Source: Bacteroidales bacterium (GTDB lineage: Bacteria; Bacteroidota; Bacteroidia; Bacteroidales; B18-G4). From it: 47,665 nt of DNA. Location: the NCBI GenBank assembly GCA_030618905.1, contig JAUXCL010000002.1, positions 1 to 47,665 of the forward strand, given 5' to 3'. Each line of letters begins with the position of its first letter. Positions within the stretch are counted from its first letter, which is position 1. Both the position numbers and the translations under genes were made by a program. The notes beneath the pieces were generated by a model that saw only the letters and a program-made list of their open reading frames with translations, was not told the origin of the DNA and did not search any database. Shown piece after piece: positions 1 through 9,215 of the stretch.

Positions 1-239
1 GCTGTGGACACACCAATTCGTAATCCCGTATAGGAGCCCGGGCCTTTACTTACGACAATGGCATCTACTTGATCAAATGAAATACCGGCTTCTTTGATAA
101 GCTCCTGTATAAAAACCGTAATGCTTTCGGAATGAATATTTCTTTCATTACTTTCCTTCAGGGCAAGTAAATTATGATCGCTGGATATTGCGACTGAGCA
201 AATAGTGGTAGCGGTTTCGATGAGAAGCAATACAGCCAT
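1..239 (-). CDS. tsaB: tRNA threonylcarbamoyladenosine biosynthesis protein TsaB, N-terminal part
   Basis: The reverse complement from the ATG at 239 reads 79 codons to the window edge, so the 3' part of the gene is missing. The protein opens MAVLLLIETATTICSVAI, the ASKHA-fold start typical of TsaB, and later has KGPGSYTGLRIG, the conserved glycine-rich TsaB/TsaD signature. TsaB is the scaffold partner of TsaD (with TsaE) in making t6A at position 37 of ANN-decoding tRNAs; it is cytoplasmic and usually lacks catalysis itself. The ATG lies 15 nt after the stop of the upstream periplasmic adaptor gene, so it is probably co-transcribed with it. Identification is strong despite truncation. Confidence 0.9.
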   Translation of the reverse strand, partial: MAVLLLIETATTICSVAISSDHNLLALKESNERNIHSESITVFIQELIKEAGISFDQVDAIVVSKGPGSYTGLRIGVST

Positions 240-254
240 TGCTGTTAAAAAGTA

Positions 255-1613
255 TTAATTATCAGAAGTATACAAGTCCTTCTTATCCACTTTCTTCACA
301 TTATCTCCGTCCTTAAGTTGTTTGGAGACCGCCCTGTAAGGTCCTGAAATGATTTCCTGGCCATCTTCAACACCTGCTGTGATGATAATGAATGTATTGT
401 CCTGGATTCCTGTTTCAACGACCTGCATCCTGGCAATTCCATCTTCATAGATGAATACCACCTCTTTTATGTCATCTTTCTCGTTATCATCGGTGCCAGC
501 ACTGCCTTCAGTTTCTTCGGTTCTTTCTCCTGCTTTAGTTTTGGTGGTATCTGTCGACCGTGTTGTTACAGCCTGAATCGGGACGGTAATCAGGTTGCGA
601 TTAGTTTCTGTTTGAATCTCCACAGTTGCCGACATGCCCGGGCGTAATGGTGAATAGTTGGGTTTGTCTTCCGGAATAAGGTCAGCATATGATTCGAAAA
701 GGATCCGAATTTTGACATCGAAATTGGTCACCTGGTCGGCACTAACTCCAGCTACATTGGCTGAAGTTGCTATTTCTGTTACAAGTCCTTTAAATATTTT
801 ATCCAGGTAGGCATCAACTTCAATATCACAGGTATCGCCGAGAGAAACCCGGACAATGTCATTTTCATTAACTTCAACAAAGGCTTCCATGTTATTTAAA
901 TTTGCAATGCGCATAATCTCAGTTCCACTGGAGAATTGCGAAGCCCCTGTGACACGTTCTCCTTTCAAGATATTCAGACGGGAAATTTTTCCATTCGTGG
1001 GGGTCTTGATGGTAGTCCTGGTCAGGTTTTCCCGTGCTTCTTTAAGCGAAGCTTCCGAACTCTTTACCGCATACTCGCTGCTTTTAACACTCTGGCTGGC
1101 TGCATCCACCTCGGCTTTAGATACTTGATAACTGGATTTAACAGCTTCAAAGTCTGCATCCGAGATGACCTGTTGTTCCCACAGTTTCTTGTTTCTTTCA
1201 AAGGAGAGCTCAGCATTGATGAACTGGGCTTCGGATTGCGCCATTCTTGCCCTGGAACTGGCAAGGATCGCCTTTTGTGAATTGAGGTTTGCCTCCATCC
1301 TTTCATAGTTTGAGATATAAATCTCAGGATCAATCTTTGCAAGCAGGTCACCCGCTTCAACCTCATCCCCCTCTTTGACATAGAGTTCTACGACTTCACC
1401 GGAAATATAAGGGCTGATCTTCACATCGACGGCAGGCTGGATCTTGCCATTGGCAGAAACCGTTTCAGTAATGGTCCTTTTTTCAACCACCTCAGTGGTG
1501 ACTTTGGTTCCCTGGTTACCTTTGTTTTTAGTCACGGCGAGAACCACGAGGACAATCACGACCACTGCCCCACCGATAAATAACCACTTCTTCCTTTTTG
1601 ACATTTTTTTCAT
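255..1613 (-). CDS. Efflux periplasmic adaptor subunit (HlyD/MacA-like membrane fusion protein)
   Basis: A 452-residue membrane fusion protein. It has a basic N-terminus and one membrane anchor (about residues 10-28), a split biotinyl-lipoyl domain (PYISGEVVELYVKEGDEV about 68-85; TPTNGKISRLNILKGERV about 203-220), a long alpha-hairpin between them rich in Gln, Ala and Ser (about 95-195), and beta-barrel and membrane-proximal domains. These adaptors link an inner-membrane ABC or RND pump to a TolC channel. A charged, Thr/Glu-rich insert lies at about 352-388 (TTRSTDTTKTKAGERTEETE). The TolC gene lies 57 nt upstream and tsaB 15 nt downstream. No pump gene is visible in this operon, so the transported substrate cannot be inferred. 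An ATG three codons downstream (1604) is an alternative start. Confidence 0.9.
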   Translation of the reverse strand: MKKMSKRKKWLFIGGAVVVIVLVVLAVTKNKGNQGTKVTTEVVEKRTITETVSANGKIQPAVDVKISPYISGEVVELYVKEGDEVEAGDLLAKIDPEIYISNYERMEANLNSQKAILASSRARMAQSEAQFINAELSFERNKKLWEQQVISDADFEAVKSSYQVSKAEVDAASQSVKSSEYAVKSSEASLKEARENLTRTTIKTPTNGKISRLNILKGERVTGASQFSSGTEIMRIANLNNMEAFVEVNENDIVRVSLGDTCDIEVDAYLDKIFKGLVTEIATSANVAGVSADQVTNFDVKIRILFESYADLIPEDKPNYSPLRPGMSATVEIQTETNRNLITVPIQAVTTRSTDTTKTKAGERTEETEGSAGTDDNEKDDIKEVVFIYEDGIARMQVVETGIQDNTFIIITAGVEDGQEIISGPYRAVSKQLKDGDNVKKVDKKDLYTSDN

Positions 1614-1670
1614 GCTAAGCTTAAACTTTTAGGGTTACGCTGGTAAATATCCGGCAAATTTAAATATTAT

Positions 1671-3083
1671 TTAGTTCTGGACATCAAATTCATCCAATGT
1701 AATGGTTTTACCCATGTAAAAATCAAGGATCTTGGTTTTAAATACAAAATCATATTTGGCTGAAATTAAATCAGATTCTGCTCTGGTCATCTGCTGTTTT
1801 GCAACATTGTAATCCAGAGAGTTTACCAATCCAACATTAAATTTCTGCTCCATGTATTTAAAAGACTCACTGAATGATTCCAGTGATTTTTCATTGGCCA
1901 GGTAAGATTTAAATGCAGCTATTGCATCTGTATAGGAAGTTTCCACATTTTTTCTGATCTGGTTTTGGGTTAGTTCCAGATTGTACTCCGCATTTAATGA
2001 GGCCAGTTTTGATTTACTCACATAGGATGAAACCTGGTAACCATTATAAATTGGAATGCTCAGGGAAACAGACCAGTTTTTATTGACATTATCTTTCAAC
2101 TGGTCATCGTAGGGCTTTGTCGGTCCTGAGAAATCCAAAGGATTATCCGGGTCGATAACCCTGATCTGGTCCGACCAGGTAGTACCCCAACCCCCACTCA
2201 GTGAGATGATTGGGCTCCGGGATCCCCGGGCAATGGCCAATGCTCTTTCTGCACTTTGAAGCCTGTATTCGGCACTTTTGATTTCAGGCCTGTTAATTAC
2301 CGCATACTCATATACTTTATCCGAAGGAATGAGTTCCAGTGAGGCATCTTCAATAACAATGTTCGGCCGCTCAATATTAAAACGCTCTGCAGCAGTCATA
2401 TCCAGTAGTTGGAGCAAATCGAGATAAGCCAGGTTCAATTGGTTCTCGGCATTGATCAGGTTAACTTCTTCACGTGCTCCCTGCGACAGCATTTCCAACA
2501 GATCACCTTTAGCCAATGTTCCGGCATCAACCAGTTTTTGTGTCCTCGATATCTGTAAAGCAGTTATATCTACCTGTTCCACAGCCGTTTTTACCAGTTC
2601 CATACTGAACAGGATCTGTAAATATCCACCAACGATCATTAAAGAAATGTCATCTCTCATTTTGTCTGCATCATACTGGCTGGCCAGGTAGTCAGCCTTC
2701 GCCTTCCTGATAGAATTGTACTGCTGCAATCCATTAAAAAGGGTTATTTGAGAATTGACAGAATAAAATTGCTGCCGGCTATTCTGGATATTGTAGATAT
2801 TGGTTTGTGGGTCCGGGTTCCTGCCTTCCGACCAACCATAAGAGGTTGAAGCATTCAAAGAGGGTATAATATCTAACTTACTTTGTAAAAGATCAATATC
2901 ATAACCTTCTGTGCTGATTTCACTTTGTTTGATCTGGATATTATTGTCAAGCGCATAATTTACGCAATCATCCAGGGACCAGACTTCCTGGCTAAAACTA
3001 TTCAATGATAAGCCTAAAACAAATAAGCCAACAACATAAACCTTAATCCTGCTTGCACTGCAAATTGTCTTGAATTTACCCAT
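1671..3083 (-). CDS. TolC family outer membrane efflux protein
   Basis: A 470-residue outer-membrane channel subunit. Residues 1-31 form a signal peptide (hydrophobic VYVVGLFVLGLSLNSFSQ), followed by WSLDDCVNYALDNN, the usual mature start of the OEP/TolC family. Two internally repeated halves follow, with long helical stretches (about 150-220 and 370-450) and two beta segments (YSVNSQITLFNGLQQ and WSVSLSIPIYNG) typical of TolC barrels. Three such subunits form a channel across the outer membrane and periplasm. It is the first gene of the minus-strand operon with the HlyD-like adaptor. The 272-bp region upstream is shared with the divergent M1 peptidase and contains a candidate operator. Confidence 0.92.
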   Translation of the reverse strand: MGKFKTICSASRIKVYVVGLFVLGLSLNSFSQEVWSLDDCVNYALDNNIQIKQSEISTEGYDIDLLQSKLDIIPSLNASTSYGWSEGRNPDPQTNIYNIQNSRQQFYSVNSQITLFNGLQQYNSIRKAKADYLASQYDADKMRDDISLMIVGGYLQILFSMELVKTAVEQVDITALQISRTQKLVDAGTLAKGDLLEMLSQGAREEVNLINAENQLNLAYLDLLQLLDMTAAERFNIERPNIVIEDASLELIPSDKVYEYAVINRPEIKSAEYRLQSAERALAIARGSRSPIISLSGGWGTTWSDQIRVIDPDNPLDFSGPTKPYDDQLKDNVNKNWSVSLSIPIYNGYQVSSYVSKSKLASLNAEYNLELTQNQIRKNVETSYTDAIAAFKSYLANEKSLESFSESFKYMEQKFNVGLVNSLDYNVAKQQMTRAESDLISAKYDFVFKTKILDFYMGKTITLDEFDVQN

Positions 3084-3197
3084 TACTTCAAATATTTTTG
3101 AATTTGTATTACTGAATTATCATAAAATATGCCACTCTTGTACATGGTTGATTTTCAGAAAAGAACAAGTTAAATGATTGATGTGTGGATTGAAAAG

Positions 3198-3236
3198 TGT
3201 TCATTTTATTACGATACATGTTCGTTAGTGAACAAT
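3198..3236. promoter_or_regulatory. Candidate operator: three TGTTCRTT-like half-sites between divergent genes
   Basis: TGTTCATT at 3198-3205, TGTTCGTT at 3219-3226 and an inverted copy ending in GTGAACAAT at 3228-3236 lie about 115-150 bp upstream of the TolC start. The last two form an interrupted palindrome, TGTTC-N6-GAACA (3219-3234). This resembles sites bound by TetR-type repressors that often control MFP/OMF operons. No regulator gene is in the window, so the link is inferred. Confidence 0.4.
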
Positions 3237-3296
3237 GGCCGGGTATTCACACAATCCTTAACTTCAAAATTAACAAAATAATTACTCTGTGGATTA

Positions 3297-3328
3297 TTTG
3301 GTATATTTTTTCGATTTAGATACCTTTA
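3297..3328 (+). promoter_or_regulatory. Bacteroidota-type promoter for the M1 peptidase
   Basis: TTTG at 3297-3300, a 20-nt spacer, then TACCTTTA at 3321-3328. This differs from the TAnnTTTG consensus only at the last base. The ATG follows 27 nt after the box, a normal leader length. Confidence 0.6.
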
Positions 3329-3355
3329 TCCTCAATAAAACAATACTCAAATCAT

Positions 3356-5716
3356 ATGAAAAAGAAAGTATGTATACAATTTAACGTCGCAATTTCATTG
3401 CTGGCCATTTTTCTGGTCAGCTTCAGTTTCCAGTCAGGCGCACAGCCAATTCGAAGTATTGGAGATACGATCCATGCTGTGCATTATGAAATTCATCTGA
3501 GGGAAATTAATACAGTGGCTAAAACCATTTCCGCAAAGACCGAAGTAAACATCAAATCCAAAGTTGATAACCTTTACTCTATCCCGCTACAATTGAGAGG
3601 AATGACAATTGATACTGTCTGGATCGATCAGGTTGAAACCATATACTTTGTATATGACGATGAAGTAATTTATATTAATCTTCCTACTGCCTTACAAACC
3701 GGCGATAGTATATTGATCGGTATTGCCTATAACGGCGAGCCCTATCATGAAAACTGGGGTGGTTACCATTTTTCCGGTGATTATTCATTCAACCTTGGGG
3801 TGGGTATTTCAGAAATACCACATAATCTTGGCAAATCATGGTTCCCTTGTATAGATGACTTTACCGACAGGGCAACATATGATATTTATGCAACTGTTGA
3901 CCAGGAGTTAACTGCTGTTGGAGGCGGGGAGTTGATGAGCATTACCAACCATCCGGCGGGCACCAGGACATTCCACTGGAAGTTGCATTATCCCATCCCA
4001 ACTTACCTGATCTCCATCGCCACCGGAGATTATGTGCTGATCGAAGATACTTACCAGGGTATTGAACGCGACATACCTATCACTTACTATGTCATGCCTG
4101 CTGATTCTGTTAAAGTATATGGAAATTTTTCTAATCTCAAAGCCATCGCAGAAATATATGAGGATCATTTCGGCGACTATGCCTGGGAGCGGATCGGATA
4201 TGTGGGTACAGCCATTGGGGCTATGGAGCACGCAACCAATATTGCATATCCCAATAGTACCATCACCGGGAACAATACCTATGAGTGGCTATATGCGCAT
4301 GAGTTATTCCACATGTGGTTTGGTGATAAAATTACCTGTTGCAGTGCTGAAGAAATGTGGATCAACGAAGGCTGGGCAACTTTTGCCCAGATGTTTTATA
4401 CTGAGATCCTTTACGACCGGGAAACTTTCATCGATGAAATGATGAGTACACATGCGCAAGTTTTACAATGTCAGGCTGGATATGAAAATGGATACTTCCC
4501 CTTAAATGAGATACCGCAAGAATACACGTATGGCCTATCCGCCTACGATAAAGGTTCCACGGTTGTTCAATCACTAAGGACATACCTGGGAGATGACATA
4601 TTTTTCCCGGCCATGACCGCTTTTCTGGACTCCCTGGCCTTTACTTCAGTTTCATCATATGATATGAGAGATTTTTTAACTGAACATACAGGAATAGATA
4701 TGACAGGATTTTTTGATCTGTATGTATTTAATGGCGGATGCCCGAATTATTCTATAGATTCCTTTGCGGTGAGCAGCATTGCTGATGATTTTGATGTCAC
4801 GGTATACCTCAGGCAAAAGCGGCAAGGGACTGATTTTATCGGTGTAGATAATATCATCCCCATTTCTTTTATGGATGAAGATTGGAATACCTATGATGAC
4901 ACGGTCCATTTTTCCGGAGTGTCGGGCCAATCAACCAGGACAGTGCCATTTTCCCCGGTGGCCGTATTCGTTGATATGGAGCATAACATGTGTGATGCAA
5001 CAACTGATGATTATTTCAGTGTCGTTACCATAGATAATTACGATTTTGATTACACCTTCTTTAGACTTGAGGTGCAGGAAATAACTGATTCGGCATTTGT
5101 AAGGGTTACCCATCATTGGGCTCCACCTGACAGCCTGAAAACTCCTGTGCCTGACCTGCGGATCTCTGACTATCGCTATTGGGAAGTTGGTGGAATCTTT
5201 CCGGATGATTTTGTGAGCACCGGAAGGTTTCGGTATAGCAGTGGTGGTTACCTGGATAACACCCTGATCTTGAGCGAAACAGATTCAGCCATTATCCTAT
5301 ATCGTCTTAATCCAGCTGAAGACTGGCAAGTTATAAACTCTACCAGGCTGGGACCCTGGTCGATCGGTTATCTTTATGTTGATTCCTTAAAAATTGGCCA
5401 GTACACCCTTGGCGTCCTGGATATTTCAGTGGGAGTAGAAGATCAGGGACAATTATTGACAGAACCGGAAAAACCAATCAAACTTTATCCTAATCCATCC
5501 TCTGGCCATGTTACTATTGATTACAGGTTACAGGAAGAAGCCACCCTTAAAATATTAGATATGCAGGGGAGGCTGATCGATGCAGTCCTGCTGGATTCAA
5601 GGGAAGGGAAATATACATGGGATGCAACAGAAGTTCCGGAAGGCACTTACCTGGTATACCTTCAGGCCCTGAACAATAAGGTCATTGCCAGTGAGAAGGT
5701 GATGGTTGTAAGATAG
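3356..5716 (+). CDS. Secreted M1 family zinc aminopeptidase with T9SS C-terminal sorting domain
   Basis: A 786-residue gluzincin peptidase. A signal peptide (about 1-29, ending FQSGAQ) precedes the N-terminal beta domain. The exopeptidase motif is GAMEH at 288-292, a GAMEN variant. The zinc site is HELFH at 315-319 with the third ligand E338 in NEGWA, the exact HExxH-18x-E spacing of family M1. The last ~75 residues (KLYPNPSSGHVTIDY to KVMVVR) are a type A T9SS sorting domain, so the protein should be exported by the PorSS machinery and anchored at or released from the cell surface. It probably trims amino acids from external peptides. A serine hydrolase gene follows 125 nt downstream on the same strand. 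Confidence 0.93.
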   Translation: MKKKVCIQFNVAISLLAIFLVSFSFQSGAQPIRSIGDTIHAVHYEIHLREINTVAKTISAKTEVNIKSKVDNLYSIPLQLRGMTIDTVWIDQVETIYFVYDDEVIYINLPTALQTGDSILIGIAYNGEPYHENWGGYHFSGDYSFNLGVGISEIPHNLGKSWFPCIDDFTDRATYDIYATVDQELTAVGGGELMSITNHPAGTRTFHWKLHYPIPTYLISIATGDYVLIEDTYQGIERDIPITYYVMPADSVKVYGNFSNLKAIAEIYEDHFGDYAWERIGYVGTAIGAMEHATNIAYPNSTITGNNTYEWLYAHELFHMWFGDKITCCSAEEMWINEGWATFAQMFYTEILYDRETFIDEMMSTHAQVLQCQAGYENGYFPLNEIPQEYTYGLSAYDKGSTVVQSLRTYLGDDIFFPAMTAFLDSLAFTSVSSYDMRDFLTEHTGIDMTGFFDLYVFNGGCPNYSIDSFAVSSIADDFDVTVYLRQKRQGTDFIGVDNIIPISFMDEDWNTYDDTVHFSGVSGQSTRTVPFSPVAVFVDMEHNMCDATTDDYFSVVTIDNYDFDYTFFRLEVQEITDSAFVRVTHHWAPPDSLKTPVPDLRISDYRYWEVGGIFPDDFVSTGRFRYSSGGYLDNTLILSETDSAIILYRLNPAEDWQVINSTRLGPWSIGYLYVDSLKIGQYTLGVLDISVGVEDQGQLLTEPEKPIKLYPNPSSGHVTIDYRLQEEATLKILDMQGRLIDAVLLDSREGKYTWDATEVPEGTYLVYLQALNNKVIASEKVMVVR

Positions 5717-5841
5717 ACATACACGGAACTTATAAAAAGTCTATAGTTAATAAAAATAACATCCAGCTAAACCAATTTTTCATATTTTCGTATACTTTTA
5801 GGCCAGTTTTTCAGTTAAAACCAGGATAGTCTTATATACTT

Positions 5842-7044
5842 ATGTGGTTCAGGGTACCCATACTTCTGTTATTGATCCTTATTATCACCTGCAATCGTCC
5901 AAAGAGGCAGGAGGCTGCCCGGTTTTTCAAAACCAGGGAGATTGTATTACCTGAAGTAGGCTCCTTAACCAGAAAAGCCGAATGGATAGACAGCATTTTT
6001 ACAAAGTTATCCAAAGGCCATTGGTTCAATGGAGCAGTGATCTATGCAGAGAAAGGCCATGTCATCTATAAAAATGCATTCGGTCTGAGCAATTTTTATT
6101 TAAAGGACACACTCAGCACCCATTCTGCTTTTCAGTTGGCTTCTGTTTCGAAGATGTTTACGGCAATGGCCATCATGATCCTGAAAGAAGACGGCACCTT
6201 ACAGTTCGACGACTCAATCCAGGTTTACGTCCCTGAATTCCCGTACCACGGTGTTACGGTCAGGCAGTTAATGACCCACAGGTCAGGTTTGACCAGGTAC
6301 ATGTCGCTGGCTCATGACAAATGGTATGACAAAAGAATACCCATGGACAATGACGACATGCTTGAACTTTTCATCAACTATCATCCGGATTCCTATTTCA
6401 TGCCGGATAATGGGTTTCATTATTGCAATTCCAATTATGCATTGCTGGCATCTGTGGTTGAAAAAGCATCAGGCCAGGCCTTTGATGTTTTTGTAAAGGA
6501 GCGGATATTTGACCCCCTGGAAATGGATGACTCTTTTATATATCAAATGAGAGAGGATACCATGGTACCGGCGTATGTTCCAACCGAGGTCTACGGTCAC
6601 AGATACCGTAAATGGCGACCCATCAAACAAAGGAATGATTATCTGAACGGTGTCATGGGGGATAAGGGTGTATATGCAAGTGTTGAGGACCTGTATAAAT
6701 TCGACAGGGCCCTGAACCTGAATTTACTGGTGAGTGATTCCACTCTTAAGCAAGCTTTCACAAAGGGAAGCCCAAAATACTGGAGAAGAAAAGACAATTA
6801 TGGTTTTGGGTGGCGAATAAAAACTTCCCAGGACAGTACCGTATATCATTTTGGCTGGTGGAAAGGATTCAGGGCATATTATATCCGCGACATGCATCAG
6901 GAAAAAACCATCATCGCCCTCTGCAATAAAGATAAAGGACCGGGTTCAACGGTTTTATGGAACATCATAAAGGATACTACCCATATCGTGGAATTCAACA
7001 ACTTCCTGGCATCCGACATTGATTTTGATGCGCTGGAAGAATAG
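5842..7044 (+). CDS. Serine hydrolase of the beta-lactamase class C / PBP4* family
   Basis: A 400-residue penicillin-binding-like hydrolase. The nucleophile motif SxxK is S101-V-S-K104, the YxN motif is Y194-C-N196 in HYCNSNYALL, and the third motif is H336-F-G338 followed by WWKG. The N-terminus (ILLLLILIITC) looks like a lipoprotein signal with Cys about 17, although Thr at -1 is atypical, so an uncleaved anchor is possible. Members include esterases, D-amino-acid peptidases and beta-lactamase-like proteins; the sequence does not settle which. The stop codon abuts the stop of the convergent response regulator with no bases between. Confidence 0.87.
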   Translation: MWFRVPILLLLILIITCNRPKRQEAARFFKTREIVLPEVGSLTRKAEWIDSIFTKLSKGHWFNGAVIYAEKGHVIYKNAFGLSNFYLKDTLSTHSAFQLASVSKMFTAMAIMILKEDGTLQFDDSIQVYVPEFPYHGVTVRQLMTHRSGLTRYMSLAHDKWYDKRIPMDNDDMLELFINYHPDSYFMPDNGFHYCNSNYALLASVVEKASGQAFDVFVKERIFDPLEMDDSFIYQMREDTMVPAYVPTEVYGHRYRKWRPIKQRNDYLNGVMGDKGVYASVEDLYKFDRALNLNLLVSDSTLKQAFTKGSPKYWRRKDNYGFGWRIKTSQDSTVYHFGWWKGFRAYYIRDMHQEKTIIALCNKDKGPGSTVLWNIIKDTTHIVEFNNFLASDIDFDALEE

Positions 7045-7746
7045 TTATCCACTGATCACCAGTTTAAAGCCAATACCATGCACATTGATCAACTCCACGG
7101 AGGGATCACTTTTCAGGTATTTTCTCAATTTGGTAATATAAACATCCATACTTCGGGCGTTGAAGTAACTGTCATCTTTCCATATCCTGTTCAGTGCAAC
7201 ACTTCTGTCTACCACTTCATTGACATTCTCAACCAGTATTTTCAGCAACCATGCTTCTTTAGAGGTCAGTTTATCTTCTTTGTCCCCTGATTTCAAAACC
7301 TGGCGATTAAAATCAAATGTCATGCTGCCCACCTGGAAGATGTTATCCTTCCCTCCTGTAATGGAATTGTCGTCCAGGCGCCTGAGGATAGCCCGGATCC
7401 GCATCAACAGCTCATCCATATTAAATGGCTTGGTAAGGTAATCATCGGCTCCAACTTCGAAGCCTTTCAGTTTATCCTGTTGAAGGGATTTGGCAGTAAG
7501 GAAAAGGATGGGTATTTTGCGGTCAATATTGCGTATATCTTTTGCCAGGGTGAAGCCGTCTTTTATGGGCATCATGACATCCACAATACAAAAATCAAAT
7601 TCCTCTTTGCTAAACATATCGAAAGCTTCCTGGCCATTAACACACAGGGTTGTCGGAAATCCCTTGGCTTCCAGGTAGGATTTTAAAATGGCCCCCAGAT
7701 TTTTATCGTCCTCAGCCAGCAGGATCCTGGTTTTATCGTTTTCCAT
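7045..7746 (-). CDS. OmpR/PhoB family response regulator
   Basis: A 233-residue regulator. The receiver domain has the acidic pocket E12-D13-D14, phospho-acceptor D56 in CIVDVMMP, a Thr in LFLTAKS and the conserved Lys after it. The C-terminal winged helix (about 135-230) carries LTSKEAWLLKIL and VYITKLRKYLKSDPSV, the usual trans_reg_C pattern. It is encoded 5 nt after its histidine kinase and should be its partner. Bacteroides RprY is the nearest well-known relative by architecture, but I do not assign that name. Four GTTAA repeats upstream of the operon fit autoregulation by an OmpR-type dimer. Confidence 0.95.
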   Translation of the reverse strand: MENDKTRILLAEDDKNLGAILKSYLEAKGFPTTLCVNGQEAFDMFSKEEFDFCIVDVMMPIKDGFTLAKDIRNIDRKIPILFLTAKSLQQDKLKGFEVGADDYLTKPFNMDELLMRIRAILRRLDDNSITGGKDNIFQVGSMTFDFNRQVLKSGDKEDKLTSKEAWLLKILVENVNEVVDRSVALNRIWKDDSYFNARSMDVYITKLRKYLKSDPSVELINVHGIGFKLVISG

Positions 7747-7751
7747 ATGCT

Positions 7752-9176
7752 TTAAAATTTAGATTCATAAGGTAAAAATACATCAAATTTGGTTCCTTTC
7801 TTTAATTCGCTTTCCAGCCTGATATTTCCCCGGTGCAGATCAACAATAGCCTTAACATAACTCAGTCCCAGACCAAAGCCTTTGAAATCATGGACATCAC
7901 CGGTTGGGACACGGTAAAGCTTATCGAATATCTTTTTTTGGTTCGCTTTACAAATCCCGATCCCGTTATCAACAAAGCTGATCACCACACCATTTTTCTG
8001 GCTCATTGTGGACACCCTGATCATGGGTTTCTGGGGGGTATATTTATTTGCATTGTCAAGCAAATTACTGATCATATTGGTGATGTGGACCTTATCCGCA
8101 TGAATGATACTTGGTTTTGCATGAAAATCCATATCGATCCTCCCATCCTTGATCTCAACCTGGAATCCGATTTTGCGCACTACATCTGAAATGACCTCAT
8201 GCAAATCAAAATAAACCTTTTTCAGGTTAACCTGGCCCTTATCCAGAATGGCTGATTGAAGGATCTTTTCAGCCATACTGCCAAGGCGTGAATTTTCTTC
8301 GTAAATGATGCCCACATAATTTTGATAAAAATGATCTGATTTGGCAATATCCTCATCATTCATAGCCTGACATGCCAGAGATATCGTTGAGATAGGGGTT
8401 TTAAACTCATGTGTCATGTTATTGATGAAATCATTTTTCATCTCTGAAAGTTTCTTTTGTTTAATGATGGTAAAAATGGTATAGAGAAATGAAAAGATGA
8501 TGATAAGGATGAGCAGGACTGATATAAACAACATCCTCCACATCTGGCTGATCAGGTAGGTCCTTTCATTCGGGAAATACAAAATGAGGTAATCCGGCTT
8601 CTCCTCCAGAGAACTGGGGTTAAGGCTATAAGCATACCCTTTATCAAGCAATAGTATAGGATCTCCTTTGGGTTTTTGAATGATCATATTGCCGGTCGAA
8701 CTCCTGAAAACGCCAAATTGAAATTTTGCATTAATGCTTTTTTTATTTAATTCATCCGAAATCAAAGAATCTAATAATGATTCTTCAATGACATGGACTG
8801 AATGCTCGCTGCTGCCTATATCTAAAAACTCTACAAAGAAGCCCTCCGTCAGAAAATAGCGGTTAAAAAAGTCTTCAAGCTCAGCACGGTTTTTTATGGA
8901 TTGCAACTTTTCCAATAGAAGTATATCCATTGTATCCACTATTTGCTGATCATCATGAATCTGATAATACGAACTGATCTTTAGCTCCAACTGCCTCGCT
9001 AATTCAAGCTTTTCAAGCTTAAAAGAGATATTGGCAGCCACTTCATTAATGGATACCGTGAAGTTGGCCTGGCGGACAGAAATGGCATTTCTGATCCAAT
9101 AAACCTGGACCACCATTAAACCAAATAAGGCCAGGGTCATCAAAATAATAATGAGGGTGATTATTTTACGGTTCAT
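7752..9176 (-). CDS. Membrane sensor histidine kinase
   Basis: A 474-residue sensor. A first membrane helix lies at about 5-27, a periplasmic sensing region of about 190 residues follows, and a second helix lies at about 215-240. The HisKA dimerisation domain has phospho-acceptor H256 in MTHEFKTPIS. The ATPase domain shows the N box (SNLLDNANKYT), G1 (VDNGIGI) and G2 (GFGLGLSYVK). The periplasmic part matches no ligand-binding domain I recognise. It begins the operon with the response regulator. A TAAATTTG -7 element ends only 4 nt before the ATG, implying a very short leader or a start a little further in. Confidence 0.94.
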   Translation of the reverse strand: MNRKIITLIIILMTLALFGLMVVQVYWIRNAISVRQANFTVSINEVAANISFKLEKLELARQLELKISSYYQIHDDQQIVDTMDILLLEKLQSIKNRAELEDFFNRYFLTEGFFVEFLDIGSSEHSVHVIEESLLDSLISDELNKKSINAKFQFGVFRSSTGNMIIQKPKGDPILLLDKGYAYSLNPSSLEEKPDYLILYFPNERTYLISQMWRMLFISVLLILIIIFSFLYTIFTIIKQKKLSEMKNDFINNMTHEFKTPISTISLACQAMNDEDIAKSDHFYQNYVGIIYEENSRLGSMAEKILQSAILDKGQVNLKKVYFDLHEVISDVVRKIGFQVEIKDGRIDMDFHAKPSIIHADKVHITNMISNLLDNANKYTPQKPMIRVSTMSQKNGVVISFVDNGIGICKANQKKIFDKLYRVPTGDVHDFKGFGLGLSYVKAIVDLHRGNIRLESELKKGTKFDVFLPYESKF

Positions 9177-9180
9177 ATGA

Positions 9181-9202
9181 CAAATTTACTGTATGATACA
9201 GT
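9181..9202 (-). promoter_or_regulatory. Promoter of the two-component operon with embedded palindrome
   Basis: On the minus strand the -7 element is TAAATTTG (plus-strand 9181-9188), a perfect TAnnTTTG match. Next to it, over 9188-9202, is a perfect odd palindrome, ACTGTAT-G-ATACAGT, filling much of the spacer. A good -33 element is missing, as expected for an activator-dependent promoter. Confidence 0.5.
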
Positions 9203-9215
9203 TTTTCGAAGCCTT

